NCBI RefSeq assembly: GCF_902705855.1
Contig: NZ_CACSIJ010000013.1
Coordinates: 26,827 to 76,152 of the forward strand
Length of the DNA: 49,326 nt
Source of the DNA: Zhongshania aliphaticivorans
GTDB taxonomy: Bacteria > Pseudomonadota > Gammaproteobacteria > Pseudomonadales > Spongiibacteraceae
Direction of reading: 5' to 3'
Below, one piece after another: positions 15,677-25,357 of the stretch. Made by a program: the position numbers and the translations under genes. Within the stretch, counting starts at the first letter, position 1; each line of letters begins with the position of its first letter. The notes under the pieces were generated by a model. It saw nothing but the letters and a program-made list of their open reading frames with translations, did no database searches and was not told where the DNA came from.

Positions 15677-17230
15677 ATGAAACTATTTAATAATTTGAAT
15701 GACCACACCAAATTTCATGCGCGTATTCGTGGCGACATGATGATGGCGAGTGACAGTAAAAAGACTCTGAATTATGCCGAGGCATGGGACTACATCAATG
15801 TAATTGCCGCACATATTCAGTCTAGCGGAATTTCTAAGGGTGATCGGGTGGCGATTTTAGCCAAGAACTCGGTTGATAATTTGTGTGTCTTCCTCGCTTG
15901 TGCTCGTATCGGTGCGGTAGTGGTGGGCTTGAATTATCGCTTAGCACCGGCCGAAGTTGAATTTATTGCCAGCAACGCCGATGTACAAATGCTGTTTTTT
16001 GATCAAGAGTTTGATGGTCTGCGCGGTGAGTATTTGCGCGCTAAAACCTGTGTATGTATTGATAGTGATAGCAGTGCTCCGCATCTGCCGAGCTGGTTAC
16101 AAAGTCCAGCGACTTTGAATGAAGTCGAAATAAACGGCGACGACATACTGTTTCAAATGTATACCAGTGGCACCACAGGTTTGCCTAAGGGCGTGCTTGT
16201 TAGCCATTACAATGTGCTGGCCAATACCTACCAAGCCCCAATGACGACGGGCAAGGGCGGACGAGTTGGTGAGCGTGGCTTGGTCATCGCACCGACCTTC
16301 CATGCGGTGGGCTTAGTCGGTTCACTGTTAGGTGTAATCTATGGCGGCTCGATGATTATTCATAGTGATTATGATCCAGTCGGTATGATTGAAACCCTCG
16401 CCAAAGAGCACATCAGCACTGTGGCGGTTATTCCTGTGATGTTGCAGTTCTCATTGGCGATGGTGCCAAATATAAAGGACTACGACTTCTCTGAGTTACA
16501 CACGATCAATTACGGCGCCTCGCCTATTTCTGAGTCTTTATTACAGCAATGTATGGACGCCTTTGGCTGCGACTTTGTGCAGGGTTATGGTCAGACCGAA
16601 TCGACTATGGCGCTGACGTTCCTCACTGCAGATGACCATAAAAAAGCCCTTGCTGGCCGCCCTGAGTTATTGCGCTCCTGCGGGCGTGCTGTCTTTGGTA
16701 CTGACATTAAAATTGTTGGCAATGACGGGCAGGAATTGCCCTTGGGTGAGATCGGTGAAATTGTCGCCAAAGGCCCACAAGTGATGCAGGGCTATTGGAA
16801 GAACCCAGAAGCAACGGCAAAAACCGTGGTTGATGGTTGGTTGCATACCGGCGATGCCGGACGCATGGATGAAGAGGGTTATATCTATATTCAAGACCGC
16901 GTGAAAGACATGATCATTTCCGGAGGCGAGAATATCTATCCCGCAGAAATTGAAAATCACTTAATGTCTCATGAGCAGATTCAGGATGTCGCCGTCATCG
17001 GCGTGCCGGATCAAAAGTGGGGAGAAGTGCCGCTTGCCGTCGTGGTGTCGGGTGGTCAACCAGAGCTTAGCGCAGAGGAACTTACCGAGTTTTGTCGCGG
17101 TAAATTGGCGGGATATAAAATCCCCCGCAAGGTGGAGTACGTTGCAGCATTGCCGCGTAACCCAACGGGCAAAGTCTTGAAGAAAGATATTCGGGTGATG
17201 ATGGCGGAGAAGTATCCACCTATTGCTTAA
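15677..17230 (+). CDS. acyl-CoA synthetase (AMP-forming)
   Basis: The protein has 517 residues from ATG 15677, 7 bases after GAGG; a GTG one codon earlier is possible. The AMP-binding P-loop MYTSGTTGLPKGVLV (about 160-174), 'GYGQTESTMAL', the adenylate-binding 'GWLHTGDAGRMDEEGYIYI' and hinge 'DRVKDMIISGGENIYPAEIE' are all present. The C-terminal catalytic Lys lies in 'RNPTGKVLKKDIR'. It activates a free carboxylic acid to the acyl-CoA, feeding the dehydrogenases upstream (PimA-like position in the cluster). The gene ends 4 bases inside the convergent LysR gene and has no recognisable terminator of its own. Confidence 0.92.
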   Translation: MKLFNNLNDHTKFHARIRGDMMMASDSKKTLNYAEAWDYINVIAAHIQSSGISKGDRVAILAKNSVDNLCVFLACARIGAVVVGLNYRLAPAEVEFIASNADVQMLFFDQEFDGLRGEYLRAKTCVCIDSDSSAPHLPSWLQSPATLNEVEINGDDILFQMYTSGTTGLPKGVLVSHYNVLANTYQAPMTTGKGGRVGERGLVIAPTFHAVGLVGSLLGVIYGGSMIIHSDYDPVGMIETLAKEHISTVAVIPVMLQFSLAMVPNIKDYDFSELHTINYGASPISESLLQQCMDAFGCDFVQGYGQTESTMALTFLTADDHKKALAGRPELLRSCGRAVFGTDIKIVGNDGQELPLGEIGEIVAKGPQVMQGYWKNPEATAKTVVDGWLHTGDAGRMDEEGYIYIQDRVKDMIISGGENIYPAEIENHLMSHEQIQDVAVIGVPDQKWGEVPLAVVVSGGQPELSAEELTEFCRGKLAGYKIPRKVEYVAALPRNPTGKVLKKDIRVMMAEKYPPIA

Positions 17231-18108
17231 GTCATTTTCCGGCAAAGCTCTACCCAAAATTCAACGGCAGCTTTCTTGTGTCGTTGTTTGGGTAGGGCGA
17301 AGTAAAACGTTCGCGTCATATCTCGATTTGCTAGGGTGAGCGGTACTAAATCGCCGTTGCGAAAGTCGTTTTGTAGTACAACCTTAGACAGACAGCCAAT
17401 CCCCAATCCCGATTCTACTGCGCTTTTAATCGCTTCGTTGTGTTTGAATTCACGGTAAATTTCAATTTCTGGGAGTAGGCCGGCAAGGGCGCGGTCGAAG
17501 GTGTGACGGGCGCCAGAATCTGGTTCGCGTAAAATCCAGCGGGCTTCTTTAATATCCTTATCCTTTAGCACGCCTTTCTTTGCCAAAGGGTGTGAGGCGC
17601 TGCAAAACACCACGAGCTCGTCTTCTTTCCACGGGATCAGCTCTAGTTCGCGGTGCTGAACCTCCCGTTCAATCATGCCCACGTCTACCTCGTAATTGAG
17701 CACTTTGGCGACAATGTCGGGGGTGTTGGCGGTTTCAAATTGCACATCAGCGTCGGGGTAGTTCTCTAAATAGTCCGCGAGGTAGCGCACCACAAGGTGA
17801 TTGCCGATGGTAAAGCTGGCGCCGACCCGCAAATGGCCAATATCAGCATGACGCTTTAAGGCGTCGTCGAATTGTTGGCAATGGGCGAATAAGGTTTCCG
17901 CCTCTTTGCGCAGAGTGTGGCCGATGGCATTAAGTTTGATTTTGTTACCTTGGCGATCAAATAGGCTGACACCGTAGGCCTTTTCTAAATTTTGTAATGA
18001 GGCGCTAGCTGCAGACTGGGACAGACATAGCTGGTCTGCCGCCTTGGATACACTCTGGTATTTGGCAACAGACAGGAATATTTCGAGTTGGCGAATGCTG
18101 AAGTTCAT
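17227..18108 (-). CDS. LysR-family transcriptional regulator
   Basis: The protein has 293 residues from ATG 18108; a GTG at 18120 would add four. The N-terminal HTH is 'QSVSKAADQLCLSQSAASAS' with 'LEKAYGVSLFDRQGNKIKLN' as the wing. The effector domain carries 'RWILREPDSGARHTFDRAL', like YeiE/CbbR-type proteins, whose pocket often binds small anions or sugar phosphates. It converges with the acyl-CoA ligase (4-base overlap) and diverges from cysC, with a palindrome plus -10 between. Control of sulfate activation is therefore the more likely role, though regulation of the beta-oxidation cluster cannot be excluded. No operator was seen near the ligase. Confidence 0.88.
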   Translation of the reverse strand: MNFSIRQLEIFLSVAKYQSVSKAADQLCLSQSAASASLQNLEKAYGVSLFDRQGNKIKLNAIGHTLRKEAETLFAHCQQFDDALKRHADIGHLRVGASFTIGNHLVVRYLADYLENYPDADVQFETANTPDIVAKVLNYEVDVGMIEREVQHRELELIPWKEDELVVFCSASHPLAKKGVLKDKDIKEARWILREPDSGARHTFDRALAGLLPEIEIYREFKHNEAIKSAVESGLGIGCLSKVVLQNDFRNGDLVPLTLANRDMTRTFYFALPKQRHKKAAVEFWVELCRKMT

Positions 18109-18164
18109 AGTGAGGTTCACTTCGTTTTTATAGTGCGGTGTTTAGTGTAGCTCAAGTCAGTTTT

Positions 18165-18194
18165 AGTATCGATAAAACCGATACTGACTATAAT
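18165..18194 (+). promoter_or_regulatory. LysR-type operator and -10 element upstream of cysC
   Basis: AGTATCG / CGATACT are perfect 7-bp arms (18165-18171, 18179-18185) around ATAAAAC. A consensus -10 TATAAT follows at 18189-18194. The hexamer 17 bases upstream (GTATCG) is a poor -35 and lies in the dyad, as in activator-dependent LysR promoters. The transcript would reach cysC at 18324 with a leader of roughly 120 bases. Binding by the adjacent LysR protein is inferred. Confidence 0.5.
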
Positions 18195-18323
18195 AATATC
18201 CCGTTTTACTTGTGATAAGAATGCTTTTAGTATGGCGACCTGTTATCGCAGTGGTGTTCAGAAGGTTTTAAAACACCTCAGCTGCCTAGGTTTTGATTTT
18301 TAATATCCAGTGGAGATAGATGA

Positions 18324-18935
18324 ATGACCGACGTTAAAGCAACGAATGTGTATTGGCATGACGGCGAAGTAAGCCGCGAAGACCGCAACACGCTACTGAA
18401 GCAAAAGGGCGCAACCCTGTGGTTCACTGGTTTGTCTGGTAGTGGTAAAAGCACCGTCGCTGTTGCTTTGGAAAAGGCCTTGATGGAAAAAGGTCACCTT
18501 TGCTACCGTCTAGATGGCGATAACATCCGCTTGGGCATCAACAAAAACCTAGGTTTCAGTGCCGAAGATCGTACGGAAAACATCCGTCGTATTGGCGAAA
18601 TCTCTAAACTGTTCGTCGACACTGGCGTTATCGTATTGTCGAGCTTCGTTAGCCCTTACCGCGCAGACCGCGACATCGTTCGCGATTTGCACGATGCCGG
18701 CGACATGGACTTCATCGAAGTTCACGTAGATGTGCCATTAGATGTTGCCGAGCAGCGCGACCCTAAAGGCTTGTACAAAAAAGCACGCGCTGGCGAGATC
18801 AAAAACTTTACCGGTATTTCTGATCCATACGAAGCGCCGCTGAAGGCTGAATTGGTATTGAATAGCCATGAGCAAAGTTTGGAAGAAGAAGTAGAAATCT
18901 TGCTGGCTCTGATGACCGAGCGCGGAATTATTTAA
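18324..18935 (+). CDS. cysC: adenylyl-sulfate kinase
   Basis: The 203-residue protein phosphorylates APS to PAPS with ATP. The P-loop GLSGSGKST lies at residues 37-45. 'LDGDNIRLGINKNLGFSAED' contains the family's LDGDN motif, followed by 'RTENIRRIGEISKLF' and the lid 'DPKGLYKKARAGEIKNFTGI'. Length equals stand-alone CysC, with no fused GTPase or sulfurylase. ATG 18324 follows GTGGAG. It precedes the ATP sulfurylase gene with a 109-base spacer that holds a long hairpin. The pair supplies activated sulfate for cysteine synthesis or sulfation. Confidence 0.96.
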   Translation: MTDVKATNVYWHDGEVSREDRNTLLKQKGATLWFTGLSGSGKSTVAVALEKALMEKGHLCYRLDGDNIRLGINKNLGFSAEDRTENIRRIGEISKLFVDTGVIVLSSFVSPYRADRDIVRDLHDAGDMDFIEVHVDVPLDVAEQRDPKGLYKKARAGEIKNFTGISDPYEAPLKAELVLNSHEQSLEEEVEILLALMTERGII

Positions 18936-18940
18936 ACCGT

Positions 18941-19019
18941 GACGGACGTCGGCGGTCTGACGTCTGACGCCCGCCCTGAATTTATGTTTTCGTCCGACGT
19001 CAGACACCCGACGTCCGAC
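18941..19019. repeat. long imperfect inverted repeat (28-bp arms) built on GACGTC units, between cysC and sat
   Basis: The arms 18941-18968 and 18992-19019 match at 24 of 28 positions when one is reverse-complemented, around a 23-base loop. Each arm contains two GACGTC cores in variants of GTCGGACGTC and GTCTGACGTC. The element fills almost the entire spacer within one operon, without a T-run. It looks like a REP/BIME-type dispersed repeat that may act as an mRNA-stabilising or processing hairpin. Both the repeat family and function are inference. Confidence 0.6.
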
Positions 19020-19044
19020 ATTTTAACTAACGGAGTTACCCATA

Positions 19045-20241
19045 ATGATCAAACCACATGGCGCCGACGCGCTTATCCCATTATTCGTATCTGATGCTGA
19101 TCAGCACAAAGCCCTGACTGCAGAAGCAGAAACTCTGCCATCACTATTAGTTAGTTCTGCTGCCGCAGCTAACGCGGTTATGCTGGGTGCAGGTTATTTC
19201 ACCCCCTTAAAAGGTTATATGAATCTTGCTGATTCTATGGCGGTTGCTAAAGACCTTTGCACAACTGACGGTTTGTTCTGGCCCGTACCTATTGTGAACC
19301 TGAGCAAAGATGCTCAAGGTATTACTGCTGGTCAGCGTATCGCTCTGCGTGATCCCAATGTTGAAGGCAATCCTGTTCTTGCGATTATGGATGTTGAAGC
19401 GGTAGAGACTGTTAGCGCTGAGCAAATCGATTTCATGGCCGAGAATATCTTTGGCACATTGGATGAGAAGCATCCCGGTGTACAAACCTTTAAAGGACAG
19501 GGCAACACCTTGTTGTCTGGCCCTATTCAGGTTCTGAACTTCTCTTACTTCCAAGCTGATTTCCCAGAGACTTTCCGTACCGCGGTTGAGATTCGCAATG
19601 AAATCGCTGAGCGCGGTTGGAACAAAGTCGTTGCTTTCCAAACCCGTAACCCAATGCACCGTGCCCACGAAGAACTTTGCCGCATGGCAATGGACGACCT
19701 AGGTACGGATGGTATTCTGATCCACATGTTGTTGGGCCAATTGAAGCCAGGTGATATTCCAGCTCACGTACGTGACGCGTCTATCCGTAAAATGGTTGAT
19801 GTTTACTTCCCTAAAAACACCGTGATGATTACCGGCTACGGCTTCGACATGCTATACGCTGGCCCACGCGAAGCAGTATTACACGCCTTGTTCCGTCAAA
19901 ATTGTGGTTGTACTCACCTGATCGTTGGTCGTGATCACGCCGGTGTGGGTGATTACTACGGCGGATTTGATGCGCAAACTATCTTCGACGAAAAAGTGCC
20001 AGCGGGCGCAATGGACATCGAAATCTACCGTGCAGACCACACTGCTTACTCGAAGAAACTTGATAAAGTTGTGATGATGCGCGATGCGCCAGACCATGAA
20101 AAAGAAGACTTCGTATTACTGTCAGGTACCAAAGTACGTGAAATGCTGGGTGCGGGTATTGCGCCACCACCAGAATTCTCACGCCCTGAAGTGGCTAAGA
20201 TTTTGATGGATTACTATCAAATCGAAGACGCAAAAGGCTAA
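19045..20241 (+). CDS. sat: sulfate adenylyltransferase (ATP sulfurylase, Sat type)
   Basis: The 398-residue protein makes APS and pyrophosphate from ATP and sulfate. It is the single-chain Sat family, not CysD/CysN. The ATP/sulfate site is 'FQTRNPMHRAHEELCR' (QxRNPxHxxHE, about 201-216), and 'LIVGRDHAGVGDYYGGFDA' (GRDHAG) lies near residue 300. The C-terminus 'LSGTKVREMLGAGIAPPPEF' is typical. ATG 19045 has CGGAG upstream. It is second in an operon with cysC, and an intrinsic terminator closes the unit at 20281. Sat in a free-living heterotroph without visible dsr/apr genes here is most simply assimilatory. Confidence 0.96.
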   Translation: MIKPHGADALIPLFVSDADQHKALTAEAETLPSLLVSSAAAANAVMLGAGYFTPLKGYMNLADSMAVAKDLCTTDGLFWPVPIVNLSKDAQGITAGQRIALRDPNVEGNPVLAIMDVEAVETVSAEQIDFMAENIFGTLDEKHPGVQTFKGQGNTLLSGPIQVLNFSYFQADFPETFRTAVEIRNEIAERGWNKVVAFQTRNPMHRAHEELCRMAMDDLGTDGILIHMLLGQLKPGDIPAHVRDASIRKMVDVYFPKNTVMITGYGFDMLYAGPREAVLHALFRQNCGCTHLIVGRDHAGVGDYYGGFDAQTIFDEKVPAGAMDIEIYRADHTAYSKKLDKVVMMRDAPDHEKEDFVLLSGTKVREMLGAGIAPPPEFSRPEVAKILMDYYQIEDAKG

Positions 20242-20280
20242 GCTTAGATCGCCGTGTAATTTTGCGGCGAGCCTTTAAAA

Positions 20281-20310
20281 ACCGGAGCTAAGTGGCTCCG
20301 GTTTTTTTTT
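20281..20310 (+). terminator. intrinsic terminator after sat
   Basis: Perfect 8-bp stem ACCGGAGC / GCTCCGGT with loop TAAGTG, followed by eight T residues. It is 40 bases after the sat stop, ending the cysC-sat unit. The remaining about 200 bases before the next gene show nothing I can support. Confidence 0.93.
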
Positions 20311-20509
20311 GCTCTGAAAAAAGTAATGGGGTGCTCTTTGTTTTTAGTGCAATTCAAATAGCTGCTCGTTGGATTTGTTAGTAGGGCATAGAGAAATTGT
20401 GGCTGCTATTGGCAGCAATGCGATGTGATCAGTGATAGCATCGATCTAATTCCGGCGCAGATAGCGCTGCCTAAAATGATAATAATGGGTCTATGTCGAG
20501 GGAGTCAGT

Positions 20510-22669
20510 ATGAGTCTCAATACGCAGCATTACCGCACATGTAATCTATGTGAAGCCATGTGCGGCGTTGAAATTACCGTCGAAAATGAACAGATCACCA
20601 GTATTAAGGGCGATGCCGAGGACAGCTTTAGTCGCGGCCACATCTGCCCCAAAGCCCTAGCCTTAAAAGATTTATACGAAGACCCAGACCGCATTCGTGT
20701 GCCAATGGAAAAGGTAAACGGTGAATGGCGTGAACTGAGCTGGAAAGAGGCTTTCGACAAGGTCGCGGCACGTATTAAAGCGCTGCAGGCTGAGCACGGC
20801 AATGATTCCTTGGGTGCATACCTAGGCAACCCCAATGTGCATAACACCGGCTCACTGTTAATGAGCGGCGGGCTGCTGCGGGCCTTAAAAACCAAGAATA
20901 AGTTTTCGGCCACCTCGGTAGATCAGCTTCCCCATCATATTGTGTCGTGGAAGTTGTTTGGCCATCAGTTGAAAATTCCAGTACCCGATATAGATAACAC
21001 CGATCACTTTCTGATCTTCGGCGCCAACCCGCTGGCCTCGAATGGCAGCATTATGAGTGTGGCCGATGTTAAGCAACGACTCAAAGATGTTCGCACGCGC
21101 GGTAAAGTCGTGGTGGTTGATCCTCGCCGCACCGCGACGGCGGAGCTTGCCGACGCGCATCATTTTGTGCGGCCCGGTACAGATGTTTTAGTCTTGCTGG
21201 CAATGCTGCATGTGCTGTTTGAAGAGGGGCTAGTCAACACGGCAAATGTGGCTAAGTATTTAGACCAAGGCCCAATGAGTTTGGTCGATAAATTCAGCGC
21301 GTATAGCCCAGAAAAAGTGGCGCCGCTAACGGGGATGTCTGCAGAGGTGATTCGTGGCTTGGTTCGAGATTTCTGCGCGGCAAAAGCGCCGGTCATGTAT
21401 GGACGTTTGGGGGTGTCAGTGCAGGAATTCGGCACCCTTAGTCAGTATCTCATCATGTTGTTTAATATTCTCACTGGTCGTCTGGATAGTGTTGGCGGCC
21501 TAATGTTCACTAAACCTGCAGTCGATATTTTGGCTCAAAGCGGCAAGGGAAATATGGGCCGCTTTCATAGTCGCGTACGGGGCTTGCCGGAGTTTAATGG
21601 TGAGTTGCCGGTTGCGGTGTTAGCGGAAGAAATAAGCACACCGGGAGACGGACAGATTAAGGGCATGCTGCTGATGGCCGGCAATCCAGTGCTGTCTACG
21701 CCCAATGGTGAGCAATTGGATCGGGCGTTTAAGGGCTTAGATTTACTGGTTGCTGTCGACTTTTACATTAATGAAAGTAGCCGTCATGCCGACTTTATCT
21801 TGCCGCCGGTGAGCCCCTTAGAGCGTGAACATTACGATGTGATATTTAATGTCTTGGCGGTGCGAAATAATGCCCGCTACGCCAAAGCATTATTTCCGCG
21901 CAAGGCGAATGCCCGGCACGATTGGGAAATTCTGTTGAGCTTGCGAGATCGCCTGCAGCCAGCGCGAGACTTTAAAGAAAAGCTCGGCCGCCAATTAATG
22001 CGACGTGCTGGGCCATCAGGCCTGCTCACCTTACTTTTACGGCAGGGGCCGTATGGCGGCGGCTTAAATCCCTTTAAAGGTTTATCTTTGACTAAGCTGA
22101 AGAAGACGCCACACGGTGTTGATTTGGGTGCACTAAAACCCGCCTTGCCAAAGGGCTTATATCATCGCGACCGGAAAATTCATTTAGAGGCGGAGTTCTT
22201 TCTAAGTGATTTGGCGCGGGTGGATGCTAAATTCTTTAATCAAGACACTGCGCCAGATAAGTTCTTACTTATTGGCCGCCGCGATGTGCGCAGTAATAAT
22301 TCTTGGCTGCACAATAGTCACCGCTTGGTAAAAGGAAAATCTCGCTGTACCGCTCTGATAAACCCGCTAGATGCACAGGCGCTGGCTATTGCCGATGGCG
22401 ATTTAGTGAGGGTGAGTTCACGGGTGGGTAGTGTTGAATTGGCGGCTCAACTCAGCGATGAAATGATGGCGGGGGTGATTAGTATTCCCCACGGCTGGGG
22501 GCACAAGCTTAGCGGTACGCAATGGCAAACCGCGCAGGATCATGCCGGTGTGAGCGTGAACGATCTCACTGACGAAATGCATATCGATGCGCTGTCTGGT
22601 AACGCGGTGTTAAACGGTGTGCCGGTGACGCTGGCGGCAGTTGCAGATACCGCCGCGATTAGCGCGTAA
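20510..22669 (+). CDS. molybdopterin-dependent oxidoreductase (bis-MGD, [4Fe-4S])
   Basis: The 719-residue protein belongs to the DMSO-reductase superfamily. The N-terminal cluster motif C11-x2-C14-x3-C18-x27-C46 binds a [4Fe-4S]. Cofactor regions include 'LIFGANPLASNGSIMSVAD', 'VVVVDPRRTATAELADAHHF' and the C-terminal beta-barrel 'NNSWLHNSHRLVKGKSRCTA'. There is no twin-arginine signal, so it is cytoplasmic. No electron-transfer subunit, chaperone or transporter is adjacent, and the Mo ligand cannot be assigned confidently. Assimilatory nitrate-reductase or formate-dehydrogenase-like proteins share this architecture, but the substrate is unknown. GAGGGAG lies 5-11 bases upstream of ATG 20510. 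Confidence 0.88.
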   Translation: MSLNTQHYRTCNLCEAMCGVEITVENEQITSIKGDAEDSFSRGHICPKALALKDLYEDPDRIRVPMEKVNGEWRELSWKEAFDKVAARIKALQAEHGNDSLGAYLGNPNVHNTGSLLMSGGLLRALKTKNKFSATSVDQLPHHIVSWKLFGHQLKIPVPDIDNTDHFLIFGANPLASNGSIMSVADVKQRLKDVRTRGKVVVVDPRRTATAELADAHHFVRPGTDVLVLLAMLHVLFEEGLVNTANVAKYLDQGPMSLVDKFSAYSPEKVAPLTGMSAEVIRGLVRDFCAAKAPVMYGRLGVSVQEFGTLSQYLIMLFNILTGRLDSVGGLMFTKPAVDILAQSGKGNMGRFHSRVRGLPEFNGELPVAVLAEEISTPGDGQIKGMLLMAGNPVLSTPNGEQLDRAFKGLDLLVAVDFYINESSRHADFILPPVSPLEREHYDVIFNVLAVRNNARYAKALFPRKANARHDWEILLSLRDRLQPARDFKEKLGRQLMRRAGPSGLLTLLLRQGPYGGGLNPFKGLSLTKLKKTPHGVDLGALKPALPKGLYHRDRKIHLEAEFFLSDLARVDAKFFNQDTAPDKFLLIGRRDVRSNNSWLHNSHRLVKGKSRCTALINPLDAQALAIADGDLVRVSSRVGSVELAAQLSDEMMAGVISIPHGWGHKLSGTQWQTAQDHAGVSVNDLTDEMHIDALSGNAVLNGVPVTLAAVADTAAISA

Positions 22670-22672
22670 TAC

Positions 22673-22957
22673 TTAAGACTTGCGAGCGGGGCGTTGGCTG
22701 CGAATATACAGCGCTTCTACTTTTTGCCGCGCCCACGGTGTGCGGCGCAAAAATTTAAGGCTAGATGACACGCTGGGGTCGTCGGTAAAGCATTTAATTT
22801 TTATACGGCGTCCCAGCTCTTCCCAGCCGAACTGGGCTTCCAGCCGAGTGATTACCATCTCTAGCGTCAGACCGTGTAGTGGATCTTTAGAGCCGGAACT
22901 TGAACCTGAATTTACAGCAGCGGCGGGCGGCGTCGAGTCTTTAGACTTCATCGTCAT
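22673..22957 (-). CDS. VF530-family (DUF2132) small DNA-binding-like protein
   Basis: The 94-residue protein has a low-complexity Ser/Gly N-terminus, then the conserved VF530 core: 'DPLHGLTLEMVITRLEAQFG', 'WEELGRRIKIKCFTDDPSVS' and 'SSLKFLRRTPWARQKVEALY'. The family is widespread in gammaproteobacteria and structurally described as a small helical domain with suspected nucleic-acid binding. Function is not established. Its start overlaps the end of the RRM gene by 17 bases, so the two are translated from one message. ATG 22957 or 22951 could initiate; the core is unaffected. Confidence 0.85.
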   Translation of the reverse strand: MTMKSKDSTPPAAAVNSGSSSGSKDPLHGLTLEMVITRLEAQFGWEELGRRIKIKCFTDDPSVSSSLKFLRRTPWARQKVEALYIRSQRPARKS

Positions 22958-23234
22958 CGCTAGCTTCTACGTCATCACTGGTAGTTGACTCTACGGTAGG
23001 CTCTGCTTTCTTAACGCGAATTTTAAAGCCGGCAATGATCTTGCCGTTCAGATTTTGCATGGCGACTTTTGCTTCACCGGCCTTGGGCATGTTCACAAAG
23101 CCAAAACCCTTGGACAGATTCGCGTCTTCGTCTCTGACTAAGGTAAGTGACTGCACACTGCCGAATTCTTCAAACAGATCTAAAAGCTCTGCTTCGGTGG
23201 TGGTGCGGTTTAAATTGCGGATCAATAATTTCAT
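22941..23234 (-). CDS. RRM-domain RNA-binding protein
   Basis: The 97-residue protein consists of one RNA-recognition motif: RNP2 'KLLIRNLNR' at residues 2-10 and RNP1 'KGFGFVNM' near 43-50, both with the aromatic residues that stack on RNA bases. The strand 'IIAGFKIRVKKAEP' closes the fold, and an acidic tail (DDVEASDDDEV) follows. Bacterial single-RRM proteins of this kind bind RNA and in some lineages are cold-induced; targets are unknown. It is co-transcribed with the VF530-type gene, which suggests a shared nucleic-acid role (inference). Confidence 0.9.
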   Translation of the reverse strand: MKLLIRNLNRTTTEAELLDLFEEFGSVQSLTLVRDEDANLSKGFGFVNMPKAGEAKVAMQNLNGKIIAGFKIRVKKAEPTVESTTSDDVEASDDDEV

Positions 23235-23354
23235 GGGGCTGCCGTCGTTGTAATATGGCGTGGATTATAGCTGGTATGGATATTATCTTCGCCTGCTATC
23301 TTTGTAGGAAAAGGCCTTGGCGGCTGTTCGCGCCGCGCTAAATATCCTAACATC

Positions 23355-24143
23355 ATGCCCTTACTCATTGCAGACAGAATTTTTGTGACCGCATCGTCAA
23401 TCCCTCTTGTCTTGAATACCGCCAGCAGCAGCGCAGATTTAGCGCAAAGGCTGGGTCTGCGCTTGGTTGATGATTGGAGCGAACAGGCAGATCAAGTGCA
23501 TGTGTTTTTTGATGGCGAACGCTTGGTTGTCGGCCTGCCGCCGGTGAATCGGGAACACCCTGTGGCGGTGGATTTCGAATTGGCGCTGCGCAACCGTCAT
23601 CCGGGCAAAGAGTTATTAATAAAGGCAGTGGGCGGCAGTCGCAACCGTGCCAGCGTCGTAGACGCAACAGCAGGTCTTGGCCGCGATAGTTTTTTAATGG
23701 CGAGTTATGGCTGCACCGTCACGCTGTGTGAGCGTATGCCGGTGGTGGCTGCCTTGCTGGCCGATGGTTTACGTCGCGCCGAAGGGTCTTACGAGTGCGT
23801 TGAGATTGCGCGACGAATGCGTTTGCACGAAGGCAGTGCGATGGATTATCTGGCGAACTTGGCAGAGGAAGCCTGTCCCGATGTGGTGTATTTAGATCCG
23901 ATGTTTCCGGTGTCGGGAAAGTCGGCGCTGGTGAAAAAAGAAATGCGCTTATTCCATTCTTTGGTGGGCTTAGATGAAGACAGTGATGCGTTGCTGGATT
24001 TGGCCTTGCAGCGCGCCCGCCACCGTGTGGTGGTCAAGCGCCCGCCAAAAGCACCGTATTTAGCCGAGCGCAAACCGCAGTTATCGGTTGCGGGTAAGGC
24101 GGTGCGCTTTGATATTTATCCTCTAAAGGCCTTCGCTAAATAG
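23355..24143 (+). CDS. rsmJ: 16S rRNA (guanine1516-N2)-methyltransferase
   Basis: This 262-residue class I SAM methyltransferase matches RsmJ (YhiQ) in length and pattern. The N-terminal part has 'PVAVDFELALRNRHPGKELL' and 'KAVGGSRNRASVVDATAGLG', which includes the SAM-binding DATAGLGRDSF. The catalytic-site motif is DVVYLDPMFP (about residue 180), the D/N-P-x-F/Y motif of N-methyltransferases, and the C-terminus has 'RHRVVVKRPPKAPYL'. It methylates G1516 of 16S rRNA. It ends 5 bases before the convergent dapE stop. No Shine-Dalgarno is obvious upstream of ATG 23355. Confidence 0.92.
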   Translation: MPLLIADRIFVTASSIPLVLNTASSSADLAQRLGLRLVDDWSEQADQVHVFFDGERLVVGLPPVNREHPVAVDFELALRNRHPGKELLIKAVGGSRNRASVVDATAGLGRDSFLMASYGCTVTLCERMPVVAALLADGLRRAEGSYECVEIARRMRLHEGSAMDYLANLAEEACPDVVYLDPMFPVSGKSALVKKEMRLFHSLVGLDEDSDALLDLALQRARHRVVVKRPPKAPYLAERKPQLSVAGKAVRFDIYPLKAFAK

Positions 24144-24148
24144 CGCGC

Positions 24149-25357
<1,209 letters not shown>

